This document shows positions 24,951 through 32,734 of a stretch of 64,000 bases of DNA, piece after piece. The stretch is from Deltaproteobacteria bacterium HGW-Deltaproteobacteria-15. GTDB lineage: Bacteria > Desulfobacterota > DSM-4660 > Desulfatiglandales > HGW-15. Made by a program: the position numbers and the translations under genes. Each line of letters starts with the position of its first letter. Position 1 is the stretch's first letter. Below the pieces are notes generated by a model that saw nothing but the letters and a program-made list of their open reading frames with translations, did not search any database and was not told the origin of the DNA. The stretch is from the NCBI GenBank assembly GCA_002840535.1, contig PHBH01000013.1, positions 43,508 to 107,507 on the forward strand. The letters run 5' to 3'.

Positions 24951-25071
24951 TTTCTCCTCACGGTTATTCAGGACTACACTTGGAAGCTGAATTCCCAATA
25001 GGCATTAGATTAGCTAAGTTGTTTTTATTCAATAACAAATCTACATCAAATTCTATAGCATGTTGATTATA

Positions 25072-25086
25072 CCTAATACTATTAGG
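25072..25086. promoter_or_regulatory. 15-bp palindrome, candidate operator
   Basis: CCTAAT-ACT-ATTAGG is a perfect inverted repeat with a 3-nt centre in the AT-rich divergent region. It could serve tetR or the downstream plus-strand gene. Confidence 0.35.
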
Positions 25087-25288
25087 GAATATTAACCGTC
25101 AAGAAAAAAATCACTTCTTGTCGGCGCCCTCTCTTCTGGAGTATGAGGTGATCGAGGGACTTTTCCGGTTCAACAATCAGGAGTCTTTTTCGGGCAAGGA
25201 TGCGGGCGATCGAGACGGCTTATCCGGATTAAAAACCGAACCACGACTTCCAAGGGAGCGATCCACCATGGACGTCTTTGGGGACATC

Positions 25289-25741
25289 ATGATTAGACGA
25301 TTTATCGCTGTCGGCTTATTCCTGATCGGCATGTATGCGGTCCCTGCGAGTGCGCTCCAGAGGATCGAGCTCCTGGACGGCACCATTCTCCAGGGAGAGA
25401 TCCTCTCCTTTGACGGATCGGCGTACGCCGTCCGCACAGAGAATCTCGGCACCATGAAAATTGAGAAATCCAAGGTGCGGAGCATTCAGATGGGAGGCAC
25501 GGACTCACAATCGCAGCAGGCGGTTCAGGATCTCCGAAGCCGCATGCTGACGAACCCCACAACGCTCGGGATGATTATGGAACTGCAGAACGATCCGGAT
25601 GTCCAGGAAGTGCTCAATGACCCTGAGATCGTCAGCGCAGCAGAGGCCGGAGATTTCGAGAAACTGCTTTCGAACCCGAAATTCATGAAGCTTCTTCAAA
25701 ATCCGGCCATTCAGGAGATCGGAAGGGGTCTATTGAAATAG
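25289..25741 (+). CDS. Exported protein with Sm-like beta segment and STI1-like tail
   Basis: About 150 residues. MIRRFIAVGLFLIGMYAVPASA is a clear signal peptide with cleavage after ASA. Then RIELLDGTILQGEILSFDGSAYAV...GTMKIEKSKVRSI looks like a small beta-barrel (Sm-like/PEP-CTERM-adjacent) segment. The C-terminal MLTNPTTLGMIMELQNDPDVQEVLNDPE...LLSNPKFMKLLQNPAIQE matches the STI1/chaperonin-binding helical repeat with its NP/DP motifs. ATG 25268 (seven residues longer, GGGAG upstream) is an alternative start. It would act in the periplasm or at the membrane, possibly as a chaperone-like protein. No operon partner is evident. Confidence 0.72.
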   Translation: MIRRFIAVGLFLIGMYAVPASALQRIELLDGTILQGEILSFDGSAYAVRTENLGTMKIEKSKVRSIQMGGTDSQSQQAVQDLRSRMLTNPTTLGMIMELQNDPDVQEVLNDPEIVSAAEAGDFEKLLSNPKFMKLLQNPAIQEIGRGLLK

Positions 25742-25777
25742 TTGTCTGAACGAGATCGCTCAACTCCTCCTCTCTGC

Positions 25778-26061
25778 GTAACACCTTAGCTCTTTGAAAC
25801 AGAAGGTCAACGATATTGGCCATGGGGGTCGCTTTTCAAAAACGAAAAGCCGCTGCCCGTTGTTCGGCACGAGTACTAAGCTCGGGCAGGCGGAGAGCCA
25901 CCCCGTGATTTCCACAGGTGGCCCTGCATGGAATCGACTGAGGAGACCCGCCGCCCGCCTTTGCTGCCCTTTCTGCTTGCGCTCTCCCCAGTACGTCTTC
26001 TTTTTTGAAAAGCGACCCCCATGGCCAATCCTACTCCGTTTTCAAAGGGCTAACGTGTTAC
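25778..26061. mobile_element. 284-bp inverted-repeat-bounded element (MITE-like or structured RNA)
   Basis: Outer arms 25778-25800 and 26038-26061 are near-perfect reverse complements (GTAACACC...CTTTGAAAC against its inverse, about three differences). Inner arms 25815-25842 and 26002-26029 are a perfect 28-nt inverted repeat (ATTGGCCATGGGGGTCGC...). The middle has further GGAGAGC/GCTCTCC pairing. No transposase frame fits. It fills almost the whole 387-bp gap between the STI1-like and YjdF-like genes. It could be a non-autonomous transposable element or a large cruciform/RNA structure. Confidence 0.75.
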
Positions 26062-26128
26062 AAAGGAATGAGTATACTCCCTGAGACTGCTGATGCAGAC
26101 TTGAGATAAAAGACGAGAATGCGCAGAG

Positions 26129-26806
26129 ATGAACATGAAGAAAAGAACAACTCCCGCTATTTTCCGGTTCCCACTGGTTCTTCTTGGGCTGCTCGTGATT
26201 CTATGTTGTGCCACTGCCTATGATCCTCCGGCCGGGCGGTTGAATTGGTTCCTGGAAGTGAGCCCAGGCCTGGCGGGAATTTTCGTCCTGGTTTTTATCG
26301 CCCGCCGCTTTCCCATGACCCGCATGGTCTATCTTGGGTGCTTCATTCACATGATTGTGCTAATCTATGGCGGCTATTACACTTATGCGGAGACTCCCCT
26401 GGGAGATTGGATGAGAGATGCCTTTGCACTCTCGAGAAATCCGTATGACCGCGTCGGCCATATTGCTCTGGGGCTTTTCCCTGCCCTTGTGGTCAGGGAG
26501 GTGCTCTTGCGGCAGACTCCCCTGCAGCGTGGTGGATGGTTGAATTTCATCATCGTCAGCATTGTGCTGGCGATCGGCGCCTTTTGGGAACTCCTCGAGT
26601 GGTGGGTGGCGTTAATCGTGGCCCCTGAGGTGGGACAGGCCTATCTCGGCTCTCAAGGCGATGTATGGGATGCCCAATGGGATATGCTCCTGGCGATGAT
26701 CGGAGGGATCGTAAGCTTGGTCTTCTTTGGAAGAATGCACGACCTGTCCATGGCGAAACTACCTTTGGCTCATCTTTCCCCGGGAAAAGCTAAAGATGAT
26801 GATTGA
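26129..26806 (+). CDS. YjdF/DUF2238 family inner membrane protein
   Basis: 225 residues with about six hydrophobic helices (e.g. FRFPLVLLGLLVILCCATAY, PGLAGIFVLVFIARR, MVYLGCFIHMIVLIYGG). Diagnostic DUF2238 blocks are GGYYTYAETPLGDWM, NPYDRVGHIALG, FWELLEWW and GSQGDVWDAQWDM. Its conserved His/Trp/Asp residues face the membrane. Function is unknown; some homologues are linked to metal or stress genes. The stop codon overlaps the start of the next aminotransferase gene by 11 bp, so translation is probably coupled. Confidence 0.88.
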   Translation: MNMKKRTTPAIFRFPLVLLGLLVILCCATAYDPPAGRLNWFLEVSPGLAGIFVLVFIARRFPMTRMVYLGCFIHMIVLIYGGYYTYAETPLGDWMRDAFALSRNPYDRVGHIALGLFPALVVREVLLRQTPLQRGGWLNFIIVSIVLAIGAFWELLEWWVALIVAPEVGQAYLGSQGDVWDAQWDMLLAMIGGIVSLVFFGRMHDLSMAKLPLAHLSPGKAKDDD

Positions 26807-28037
26807 ACGATCCGTGTATAAAAGCGTCGGACGAAACGAGGATGCGACCGGCATAGCCCGCCGGGTGGCGCAGATCTCGGTCTCTGCAATCAAGCAGATG
26901 CCTGTGCTGGCAAGCAGGGTGGAGGGATGTCTCTCCCTTGGTCAGGGCATTCCTTCTTTTGCCACCCCCCCCTTCATACTGGAAGCCGTAATCGAAGCGC
27001 TTAGAACGGATGAGGCCATAGGCAAGTATTCCCTTCAACCCGGTATGCCGAGGCTGAAAGAAGCCATCGCCGATCGTCTCCGAAATGCAAAAGGAATACA
27101 GGCAGACCCCGAATCCGAGTTGTTCGTCAGTTGCGGCGCCATGGAGGCGATCGCCGCAACCCTCTCGACAGTCGTCGAGAGGGGGGATGAGGTGCTGCTG
27201 CCGTCCCCCAATTATTCCTCCCACATAGAGCAGATCCTCTTCGCTGAGGGGGTCCCCGTGTTTGTTCCCCTGATCGAAGAGGAAGGTTGGAAGCTGGACA
27301 TCGATGGGTTCAAGAACAAACTGACGTCAAGGACCAAGGCCATTGTGCTCTGCAACCCCATGAACCCGACAGGCGCAGTCTTCTCCAAAGAGGAGCTTCT
27401 GGCACTGGCTGAGATCGCCGTGTCACGCGGCCTCTTCATCATTGCCGATGAAGCCTATGATTTCCTGATTTACGATGACCTGCCGTATTTCAGTCTCGCC
27501 TCCATACCGGAACTGAGAGACCGCTTGATCGCCTGTTTCAGCTTCTCCAAGATGTATTGCATGACGGGCTGGAGGATCGGCTACATGGTTGCAAGCGCTC
27601 GTGTGATCGACCAGGTCCTGAAGGTTCACGACGCATTTGCCATCTGTGCGCCCACCATTTCACAGTACGCGGCCCATGCCGCGCTCAAGGCAACAAACGG
27701 CCTGGATGGGGAGGGAGACCGCTTCATAAAGACCCTTATAAAGGAATTGTCGGCCAGAAGGGAGTTTGCCTGCGCTCGCCTGGACATGCTTTCTCATCTG
27801 TTCCATTATGAAAAGCCGAGGGGCGCTTACTACGTGTTCCCGAGAATCGTCCCGGAAGGTGTGGGGGATATGGATCTCGCACTCAGGCTCCTCTACGAAG
27901 CCCGCGTAATTACAATACCCGGAAGCGGTTTCGGACCCACCGGAGAGGGCCACGTCCGGATCTCCTTCGGGGCTGCCCGGGAAGACCTGAACCGGGCATT
28001 TGACAGGATCGAGGATTGGGCCGGTATCTACAAGTGA
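26796..28037 (+). CDS. PLP-dependent aminotransferase, class I/II
   Basis: 413 residues starting MMIERSVYKSVGRNE. The fold-type I pattern is complete: LGQGIPSFATPP near the N-terminus, NPMNPTGAVFSKEEL, IIADEAYDFLIYDD, the PLP lysine in FSFSKMYCMTGWRIGY, and HVRISFGAA near the end. The closest general type is an aspartate- or aromatic-aminotransferase-like enzyme. It would move an amino group to 2-oxoglutarate or similar in the cytoplasm. It overlaps the YjdF-like gene and is followed 48 bp later by the 3-hydroxyacyl-CoA dehydrogenase. Confidence 0.9.
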   Translation: MMIERSVYKSVGRNEDATGIARRVAQISVSAIKQMPVLASRVEGCLSLGQGIPSFATPPFILEAVIEALRTDEAIGKYSLQPGMPRLKEAIADRLRNAKGIQADPESELFVSCGAMEAIAATLSTVVERGDEVLLPSPNYSSHIEQILFAEGVPVFVPLIEEEGWKLDIDGFKNKLTSRTKAIVLCNPMNPTGAVFSKEELLALAEIAVSRGLFIIADEAYDFLIYDDLPYFSLASIPELRDRLIACFSFSKMYCMTGWRIGYMVASARVIDQVLKVHDAFAICAPTISQYAAHAALKATNGLDGEGDRFIKTLIKELSARREFACARLDMLSHLFHYEKPRGAYYVFPRIVPEGVGDMDLALRLLYEARVITIPGSGFGPTGEGHVRISFGAAREDLNRAFDRIEDWAGIYK

Positions 28038-28085
28038 GGAAAGGTTTGCAGAAGTGCCCTGACCGAATTCCAAGGAGGAGAGCAC

Positions 28086-28952
28086 ATGGTAAAAAAGGTG
28101 TTTGTCATCGGAAGTGGAACCATGGGGAACGGGATTGCTCAAGTCTGCGCCCAGGCCGGCATTTCAGTTGTCCTTTGCGATCTTTCAGCGGACATCCTCG
28201 GCAAAGCGGTAAAAAATATCCGGTGGTCTGTTTCGAAGTTCATTGAAAAGGGCACTGTCTCGGAGCCCCTGGAGACAGTCATGGGGAGGATCGCAACCTC
28301 CACGACTTACGAGCAGGTGTCTGAAGCGGAACTCATAATCGAGGCGGTGTACGAAAAGATCGAGATCAAGCACGCTGTACTCAAAGCAATCGACTCCAAG
28401 GTTAACGATCGGGCCATCCTGGCCTCGAACACCTCGGCCATACCGATTTCGCAGGTCGCCTCCGGAACCAGTCGGGCCGAGAGATTCGTCGGCATTCATT
28501 TCTTCAACCCGGTGCCGATGATGGCCGCGGTCGAGGTCATCCGTGGCATCTCCACGAGCAACGAGACATTCGAACGCGCTGCTGATTTCGTACGGCAGAT
28601 CGGCAAGGAACCCATCATGGTCCAGCGCGATATCGCGGGGTTTATCCTGAATCGGATCAACATGCTCTCCAACATGGAAGCCATGCGCCTGGTGGAGCAG
28701 GGCGTTGCGACCCCGGCAGACATCGATAAGGGGATGCGGCTTGCCTTCGGCAGGAAGATGGGACCCCTGGAGACTTCGGATATGGTGGGCCTCGATGTCC
28801 AACTTATGGCCTACACGAACACCTATGAAGAAGAGAAAGATCCGCGCTTCTATCCACCCTCCATTCTCAGGCAGAAAGTTCTGGCCGGGCATCTTGGCCG
28901 GAAGACAGGCAAAGGGTGGTACGAGTACAATCCCGACGGAAGCAGGAAGTAG
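28086..28952 (+). CDS. hbd: 3-hydroxybutyryl-CoA (3-hydroxyacyl-CoA) dehydrogenase
   Basis: 288 residues, the usual single-domain-pair length. The NAD site is VFVIGSGTMGNGIAQ. SNTSAIPISQ, FVGIHFFNPVPMM (catalytic His in GIHFFNP) and GFILNRINMLSNMEAMRLVEQG are conserved. GRKMGPLETSDMVGLD and GRKTGKGWYEY close the chain. It interconverts (S)-3-hydroxyacyl-CoA and 3-oxoacyl-CoA with NAD in beta-oxidation or its reversal. It starts after AGGAGGAGAGCAC and precedes the methylmalonyl-CoA epimerase gene by 102 bp, suggesting a short-chain acyl-CoA pathway. A short dispersed repeat follows its stop. Confidence 0.93.
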   Translation: MVKKVFVIGSGTMGNGIAQVCAQAGISVVLCDLSADILGKAVKNIRWSVSKFIEKGTVSEPLETVMGRIATSTTYEQVSEAELIIEAVYEKIEIKHAVLKAIDSKVNDRAILASNTSAIPISQVASGTSRAERFVGIHFFNPVPMMAAVEVIRGISTSNETFERAADFVRQIGKEPIMVQRDIAGFILNRINMLSNMEAMRLVEQGVATPADIDKGMRLAFGRKMGPLETSDMVGLDVQLMAYTNTYEEEKDPRFYPPSILRQKVLAGHLGRKTGKGWYEYNPDGSRK

Positions 28953-28956
28953 AAGA

Positions 28957-28985
28957 TACGCCACAAAGACACTAAGGCGCGAAGA
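28957..28985 (+). repeat. Dispersed repeat of the GCCACAAAGACACTAAGG type
   Basis: GCCACAAAGACACTAAGG near 28961 belongs to the family of short CACAAAGACACTAAGGC intergenic repeats seen in many anaerobic proteobacteria. It begins a few bases after the hbd stop codon. A partial inverted match (CTTAGTG) lies near 29003. Confidence 0.5.
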
Positions 28986-29054
28986 GTACAAAAAAAGGGA
29001 TCTTAGTGGCGGGCTCTTTTGCAGGGAAAGTGCACACAGAGAGGAGAAATCAGG

Positions 29055-29459
29055 ATGAAGATCAAAAAAGTGGATCACATTGGGGTGGCTGTAAAGAATA
29101 TTTCAGAGGCAGCGCGCTTTTATACCGACATTCTTGGCATCAAGATGACCGGCACGGAGATCGTGGCCGATCAGAAGGCAAAGGTCTCCTTCCTTCCGGT
29201 GGATGACACGAACATCGAGTTGCTGGAATCTACCGAGCCTGACGGCCCTGTAGCCAAATTCATTGAATCAAAAGGTGAGGGCATCCACCATATCGCCCTT
29301 CATGTGGAAAATATCGAGGAAGCCCTTGAATTCATGAAGAGCAAAGGAGTCCGACTCATTGACCAGAAACCCAGAATCGGCGCAAGGGGGATCCGCATCG
29401 CCTTTGTTCATCCCAAGGAGACCAGGGGCGTTTTGCTGGAGTTGTGCCAGGAGGAGTGA
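29055..29459 (+). CDS. mce: Methylmalonyl-CoA epimerase
   Basis: 134 residues. All metal ligands are visible: His in VDHIGVAV, an acidic/Gln-position residue in NIELLES, His in GEGIHHIALHVEN, and Glu in GVLLELCQEE. It converts (S)- and (R)-methylmalonyl-CoA in propionate metabolism. ATG 29055 has GAGGAG about 10 nt upstream; the open frame extends further up but has no plausible start. It is co-directional with hbd. No mutase is in the window. Compare the paralogue at 20803, which lacks the second His. Confidence 0.9.
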   Translation: MKIKKVDHIGVAVKNISEAARFYTDILGIKMTGTEIVADQKAKVSFLPVDDTNIELLESTEPDGPVAKFIESKGEGIHHIALHVENIEEALEFMKSKGVRLIDQKPRIGARGIRIAFVHPKETRGVLLELCQEE

Positions 29460-29495
29460 AGAAATCCCGCCTGCTAATCGCTTGAACAGAAAAAA

Positions 29496-29523
29496 GCCCG
29501 GGAGGGTCTCCTGACCCCCGGGC
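29496..29523 (-). terminator. Rho-independent terminator (minus strand)
   Basis: A GC-rich stem (GCCCGGGAGGGTC paired with GACCCCCGGGC) is followed on the minus strand by TTTTTTCTG. It lies 26 nt downstream of the 38-residue minus-strand gene and is oriented to end it. The stem may also stop plus-strand transcripts of mce, though no T run follows on that strand. Confidence 0.82.
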
Positions 29524-29548
29524 CTCGGCATCCTGCAGAGCGGATCTT

Positions 29549-29665
29549 TTACCTGTCTTCTTCTATCTGTTTGTCGGGAATCAGAATCCGATAAAGGTCC
29601 CTGATCTCCCTGACCAGTTCTTCCTTCTCTTCCGGATTTAATTCAAAGTCCTCTTTTTCCTTCAT
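29549..29665 (-). CDS. 38-residue acidic/basic micropeptide
   Basis: ATG 29665 is preceded by AGGAG with 5-nt spacing. The frame reads MKEKEDFELNPEEKEELVRE, then IRDLYRILIPDKQIEEDR, and stops with TAA. It is highly charged and predicted helical, with no membrane segment. A strong rho-independent terminator lies 26 nt downstream in the same orientation. Start signal, frame and terminator together make a real small gene likely. It is oriented opposite to its neighbours. Function unknown; a small regulatory or protein-binding peptide is possible. Confidence 0.65.
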   Translation of the reverse strand: MKEKEDFELNPEEKEELVREIRDLYRILIPDKQIEEDR

Positions 29666-30052
29666 TTTTGCTCCTGTCAAATAGTCCGCGCTCACTGTGA
29701 AATCGAACGCGCATAGTCAGCAAATATAACCACGATCGTTTCATCCGGAGTTTGGGAATAAGCGCATTTTGACTGTGAAGATGATGAAAATAGCCGGAAA
29801 GCGACCTTATTACAAGAGCGAAATTTAATCAAGAATGAGATCGGATAACCAGGGATTTCGATTCGTTGTTTGCAACGGGGGTGCGGAGGATTATAATGAC
29901 AACAAGCGGCGCACAAAGAAATTTCCTCCTGTAATCGTCTCCCCTGCTCCTCTGCGCCGCCATGGTCGCTTTGCTCATTTCCAGGTCCCCGGGACCCTAA
30001 GTCAGGTTCTCTGGCAAAGACTTCCTCTTCTCGCAGAAAGGAGGGTATGACC
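29666..30052. other. Intergenic region upstream of the universal stress gene
   Basis: 387 bp holding the probable upstream signals of the micropeptide (minus) and the universal stress gene (plus). A CGTTG/CAACG mini-hairpin (29864-29877) overlaps the -35 area of the promoter candidate at 29870-29897. No other gene is convincing. Confidence 0.4.
29870..29897 (+). promoter_or_regulatory. Sigma-70-like promoter for the universal stress gene
   Basis: TTGCAA, 16-nt spacer, perfect TATAAT (29892-29897). This predicts a transcript start near 29904 and a leader of about 150 nt before the ATG at 30053. The spacer is one short of optimal and the -35 box has four of six matches. Confidence 0.5.
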
Positions 30053-31000
30053 ATGAGAGTTCAACTGAAAAACATCATTTCCGCCACCGATTTTTCGGAA
30101 ACTTCAAATCTGGCCGTATCGTACGGGCAGAGGTTGGCAAAGGAATTCTCTGCAAAACTCTTCCTGTGCCATGTCCTTTCGGTCCCGACCGGCTACGGGG
30201 AAGCACTTCCTGATCCTTTCATCCAGCAGTCTCGGATGATTGACCAGGCAACCGAACGCTTTTCTCGCTGGATGGAGGGACAATCCGTCAACTGGGAGCC
30301 GCTCGTATCCATCGGGGGGGCCTCCGAGGAGATAACCCGTTTTGCCGAGGAAAAAAAGGTGGATCTGGCCATCTGCGCAACACATGGCCGCTCCGGATTA
30401 AAACGGCTCATCCTGGGTTCAGTGACGGAGCGACTCATGCGCAGCCTGACCTGTCCGGTCCTGGTCGTTCGTCCCCAGGCAGGTGATCTCTCCCTTTCAC
30501 CTTCAGGCGAAGTAAAATTTCGGAGAATTCTTGTGGGCTGTGACTTTTCGCCCGACTCTGACCTCGCCTTTCAATATGCGCTCAGTCTGGCTCAGGAGTA
30601 TCTTTCCGAACTCCACGTCATCCATGTGATCGAGCCTCCTATATACAAGCACATGCTGAATGCAACCAAGATTGAAGGGGTAAGGCAAGATCTCCGCGCG
30701 CAACTCAAAGAGAAGCTCTCGGACATGATCCCGCAGGATGCGCATAACTGGTGCAAACCCGTGACGGTTCTGCTGGCCGGCCAGCCATATGACGAACTGA
30801 CCAAGTACGCTGTGGTGAATGAAATGGATCTTATCGTGCTGGGGTTGAGGGGGCGCAGCCTCATGGAAACCCTGCTCATGGGATCCACCACGGACAGAGT
30901 CATCCGACAGGCGCCATGCCCGGTGTTATCCGTACAGCCGGTCCGCTGGAACAAGGAGAACCAGAGTTCGGAGGTCGGAGGTCGGAGGTCAGAGAAGTAG
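30053..31000 (+). CDS. Tandem-domain universal stress protein (UspA family)
   Basis: 315 residues in two Usp domains (about 1-145 and 150-300). ATP-binding motifs of the G-2X-G-9X-G(S/T) kind occur in both: GRSGLKRLILGSVTERL and GRSLMETLLMGSTTDRV. Domain starts are NIISATDFSETSNLAV and RILVGCDFSPDSDLAF. It is a cytoplasmic stress protein that binds ATP. ATG 30053 suits the AGGAGG (8-nt spacing) better than ATG 30047. The last 11 residues (SSEVGGRRSEK) are encoded by a GGAGGTC intergenic repeat that has run into the coding end, so the natural C-terminus is probably nearer QPVRWNKE. Confidence 0.92.
   Translation: MRVQLKNIISATDFSETSNLAVSYGQRLAKEFSAKLFLCHVLSVPTGYGEALPDPFIQQSRMIDQATERFSRWMEGQSVNWEPLVSIGGASEEITRFAEEKKVDLAICATHGRSGLKRLILGSVTERLMRSLTCPVLVVRPQAGDLSLSPSGEVKFRRILVGCDFSPDSDLAFQYALSLAQEYLSELHVIHVIEPPIYKHMLNATKIEGVRQDLRAQLKEKLSDMIPQDAHNWCKPVTVLLAGQPYDELTKYAVVNEMDLIVLGLRGRSLMETLLMGSTTDRVIRQAPCPVLSVQPVRWNKENQSSEVGGRRSEK
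30968..30997 (+). repeat. GGAGGTC repeat inside the 3' end of the universal stress gene
   Basis: Tandem GGAGGTCGGAGGTC units followed by AGAG encode the last residues of the stress protein. Related repeats lie at about 31160-31195 (inverted) and at 33914-34001. Confidence 0.7.
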
Positions 31001-31198
31001 ATCCGGGCACGGAGACCGGCTTGGGGTGATGCCCTGTCGCACTTGCTCTTTCTCCAGCAGTTTATCCCGCGCGAGTCACGGGAGTCGAAATGCTATGTAG
31101 GCTTGTCGAAATTTTCCTGCTTGATCAATCTTGCCGCCCTCAGCGCAAGCGGCCCCGCTGACCTCCGGCCTCTGATCTCTGACCTCCGGTCTATGCCG

Positions 31199-31227
31199 TT
31201 GACATTCCCGGCCCGCGAAAATATCAT
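31199..31227 (+). promoter_or_regulatory. Sigma-70-like promoter immediately upstream of the phosphatase start
   Basis: TTGACA (31199-31204), 17-nt spacer, TATCAT (31222-31227). The predicted transcript start is about 31234, two bases before the ATG at 31236, and no Shine-Dalgarno is present. The mRNA may therefore be leaderless. Confidence 0.5.
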
Positions 31228-31235
31228 CATACATC

Positions 31236-31838
31236 ATGAAAATAGGTAAGCGGCTCTATCTGGTTCGCCACGGGCAGGTTCAGGGGTATGACGGTTTTCC
31301 GGTCTACGGGCACATGGATGTGGATTTGACCGAGGTCGGAATCATGCAGATCGAGAGCCTTTCCGAACGACTCCGGTATGCCGAGATCCATGAAATCTAC
31401 TCGAGCGATCTGAAGCGGAGCCTTGTCGGTGCAAGGATCATAGCCCGCCACCATGACGTTCCCCTCCATTCCAGGCCCGAGTTCCGGGAGGTCAATTTTG
31501 GGGCGTGGGAAGGCTTGAGTCTTCAGGAGATTCGCGAGCGCTATCCTGAAGAGTTGTCGAGGCGGGAAATGGACGTCTTGAACTTCGCCCCTCCGTTGAA
31601 CGGGGAAAGCATCAACTGCCTGGCGGAGAGGGTAATGACCTGCTTCAAATCCATCATGGCATGCTCGGAGGACAAGAATATTCTCCTCCTGGGGCACGGG
31701 GTCGTGAACCGGGTGATCCTCTGCAATGCCATGGGCCTTGATTCCGGCCTGATGTTCAACCTGCAACAGGATTATGGGTGTCTGAACATCATCGACTACT
31801 ATCCGGATCGCACCTTGGTGCGACTGGTGAACGGATGA
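31236..31838 (+). CDS. Histidine phosphatase family protein (phosphoglycerate mutase-like, CobC-like)
   Basis: 200 residues. LYLVRHGQVQGYDG holds the phospho-accepting His and Arg, VNFGAWEGLSLQEI the catalytic acid region, and LLLGHGVVNRVILCNAMG the second His. This arrangement fits alpha-ribazole phosphatase/broad phosphatase members as well as mutase-like ones; no cobalamin genes are near. It acts in the cytoplasm on a small phosphorylated compound. The start ATG 31236 has no Shine-Dalgarno but lies just after a good promoter. Heptamer repeats follow its stop codon. Confidence 0.88.
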   Translation: MKIGKRLYLVRHGQVQGYDGFPVYGHMDVDLTEVGIMQIESLSERLRYAEIHEIYSSDLKRSLVGARIIARHHDVPLHSRPEFREVNFGAWEGLSLQEIRERYPEELSRREMDVLNFAPPLNGESINCLAERVMTCFKSIMACSEDKNILLLGHGVVNRVILCNAMGLDSGLMFNLQQDYGCLNIIDYYPDRTLVRLVNG

Positions 31839-31844
31839 CAGGAA

Positions 31845-32010
31845 AGTAAGCAGTAAGCAGAAAATTTTCTCCAATCCATCGGTCGATGCCAAAGCCGGAA
31901 CGAGGGCGTGTTTGAGACATAGGCGGTTAGTGGTTCCGTTTTTCTTGACTGCTTACTGCCTACTGCTTACTGCTTACTGTAGTAATCTGCTTACTGCCTA
32001 CTGCTTACTT
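31845..32010. repeat. Inverted pair of GCAGTAA heptamer arrays
   Basis: GTAAGCAGTAAGCAG (31846-31860) faces an inverted array (31948-32010) of CTTACTG/CCTACTG units with an internal TAGTAATCTG break. The arrays can pair as a long stem around an 87-nt loop. They occupy nearly all the 201-bp gap between the phosphatase and the CRP-like gene, with the last unit about 30 nt before that gene. Confidence 0.75.
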
Positions 32011-32039
32011 TATAAGACTCTGGAGAGAGACCATTCACG

Positions 32040-32726
32040 ATGACACTTACACCCGCCCGTATCGCTGCCATCCCCCTGTTCGAAGGACTGCCTGAAGAGC
32101 ATCTTCGCGATCTTGCGGCCATAGCAAGAGAGCAGTCGCTGCGAAAGCGAGAGACCATCTTCTCGGAAGGCGAGAAGGGGACCGGTTTTTACGTGGTCCT
32201 TTCCGGGAGGGTGAAAATCTTCAAGCTCTCGGCTGAGGGCAAGGAACAGATTCTTCATTTCTTCGGCGCCGGGGAGCCGTTCGGAGAAGTCCCGGTCTTT
32301 ACCGGCCTTCACTTCCCGGCCAATGCAGAGACCATCGAGGATTGTCGTCTTCTCTTTTTCCCGAGAGAATCCTTTGTTGGGCTGATCCAAAAGAATCCTT
32401 CCATTGCCTTGAACATGCTGGCCGTTCTTTCGAAACGTCTCCGGGTCTTTGCTTCTTTGATCGAAGACCTTTCTCTCAAAGAGGTCCCGGGTCGGCTTGC
32501 CGCATACCTTCTTTATCTGAGCGACAAAGGAAGCGGCGCGAGTGAACTGGAACTCACCATCACCAAATCCCAGCTTGCCAGCCTTTTGGGAACCATCCCG
32601 GAAACTCTCTCTCGTATCATCGGCAGGATGACCGGCCAGGGTCTGATCGAATCCGACGGTCGAAAGATCCGAATCCTTGATCGCAGTGGACTAAGGGGGT
32701 TGGCGGAGGCAGGAAGAAGCCTTTAG
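32040..32726 (+). CDS. CRP/FNR-family transcriptional regulator
   Basis: 228 residues: N-terminal cyclic-nucleotide-binding-type barrel (residues about 10-120, GTGFYVVLSGRVKIF, GEPFGEVPVFTG) and C-terminal helix-turn-helix (TKSQLASLLGTIPETLSRIIGRM). No N-terminal Cys cluster is present, so it is not an oxygen-sensing FNR. The cNMP phosphate-binding arginine motif (R-x-A after FGE) is replaced by FPANAET, so cAMP binding is doubtful; CO, heme or another ligand is possible. It is divergent in role but adjacent to a cyclase gene on the other strand, 8 bp from its stop codon. Confidence 0.9.
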   Translation: MTLTPARIAAIPLFEGLPEEHLRDLAAIAREQSLRKRETIFSEGEKGTGFYVVLSGRVKIFKLSAEGKEQILHFFGAGEPFGEVPVFTGLHFPANAETIEDCRLLFFPRESFVGLIQKNPSIALNMLAVLSKRLRVFASLIEDLSLKEVPGRLAAYLLYLSDKGSGASELELTITKSQLASLLGTIPETLSRIIGRMTGQGLIESDGRKIRILDRSGLRGLAEAGRSL

Positions 32727-32734
32727 TGTCACCC

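Larger units (their letters stand above)
24807..25288. other. AT-rich divergent regulatory region with two palindromes
   Basis: This gap between tetR (minus) and the STI1-like gene (plus) is markedly AT-rich, up to about 25120, compared with its neighbours. Palindromes: TGAGGA-N6-TCCTCA at 24933-24950 and CCTAAT-ACT-ATTAGG at 25072-25086. Both could be operators or hairpins. The codons upstream of 25268 are open in frame with the downstream gene but look non-coding. Promoters for both directions should be here; no perfect -35/-10 pair was found. Confidence 0.5.

Noticed and set aside
31948..32010. CRISPR-like short repeat array
   Set aside because: The units are contiguous heptamers without spacers, so this is a simple tandem repeat.
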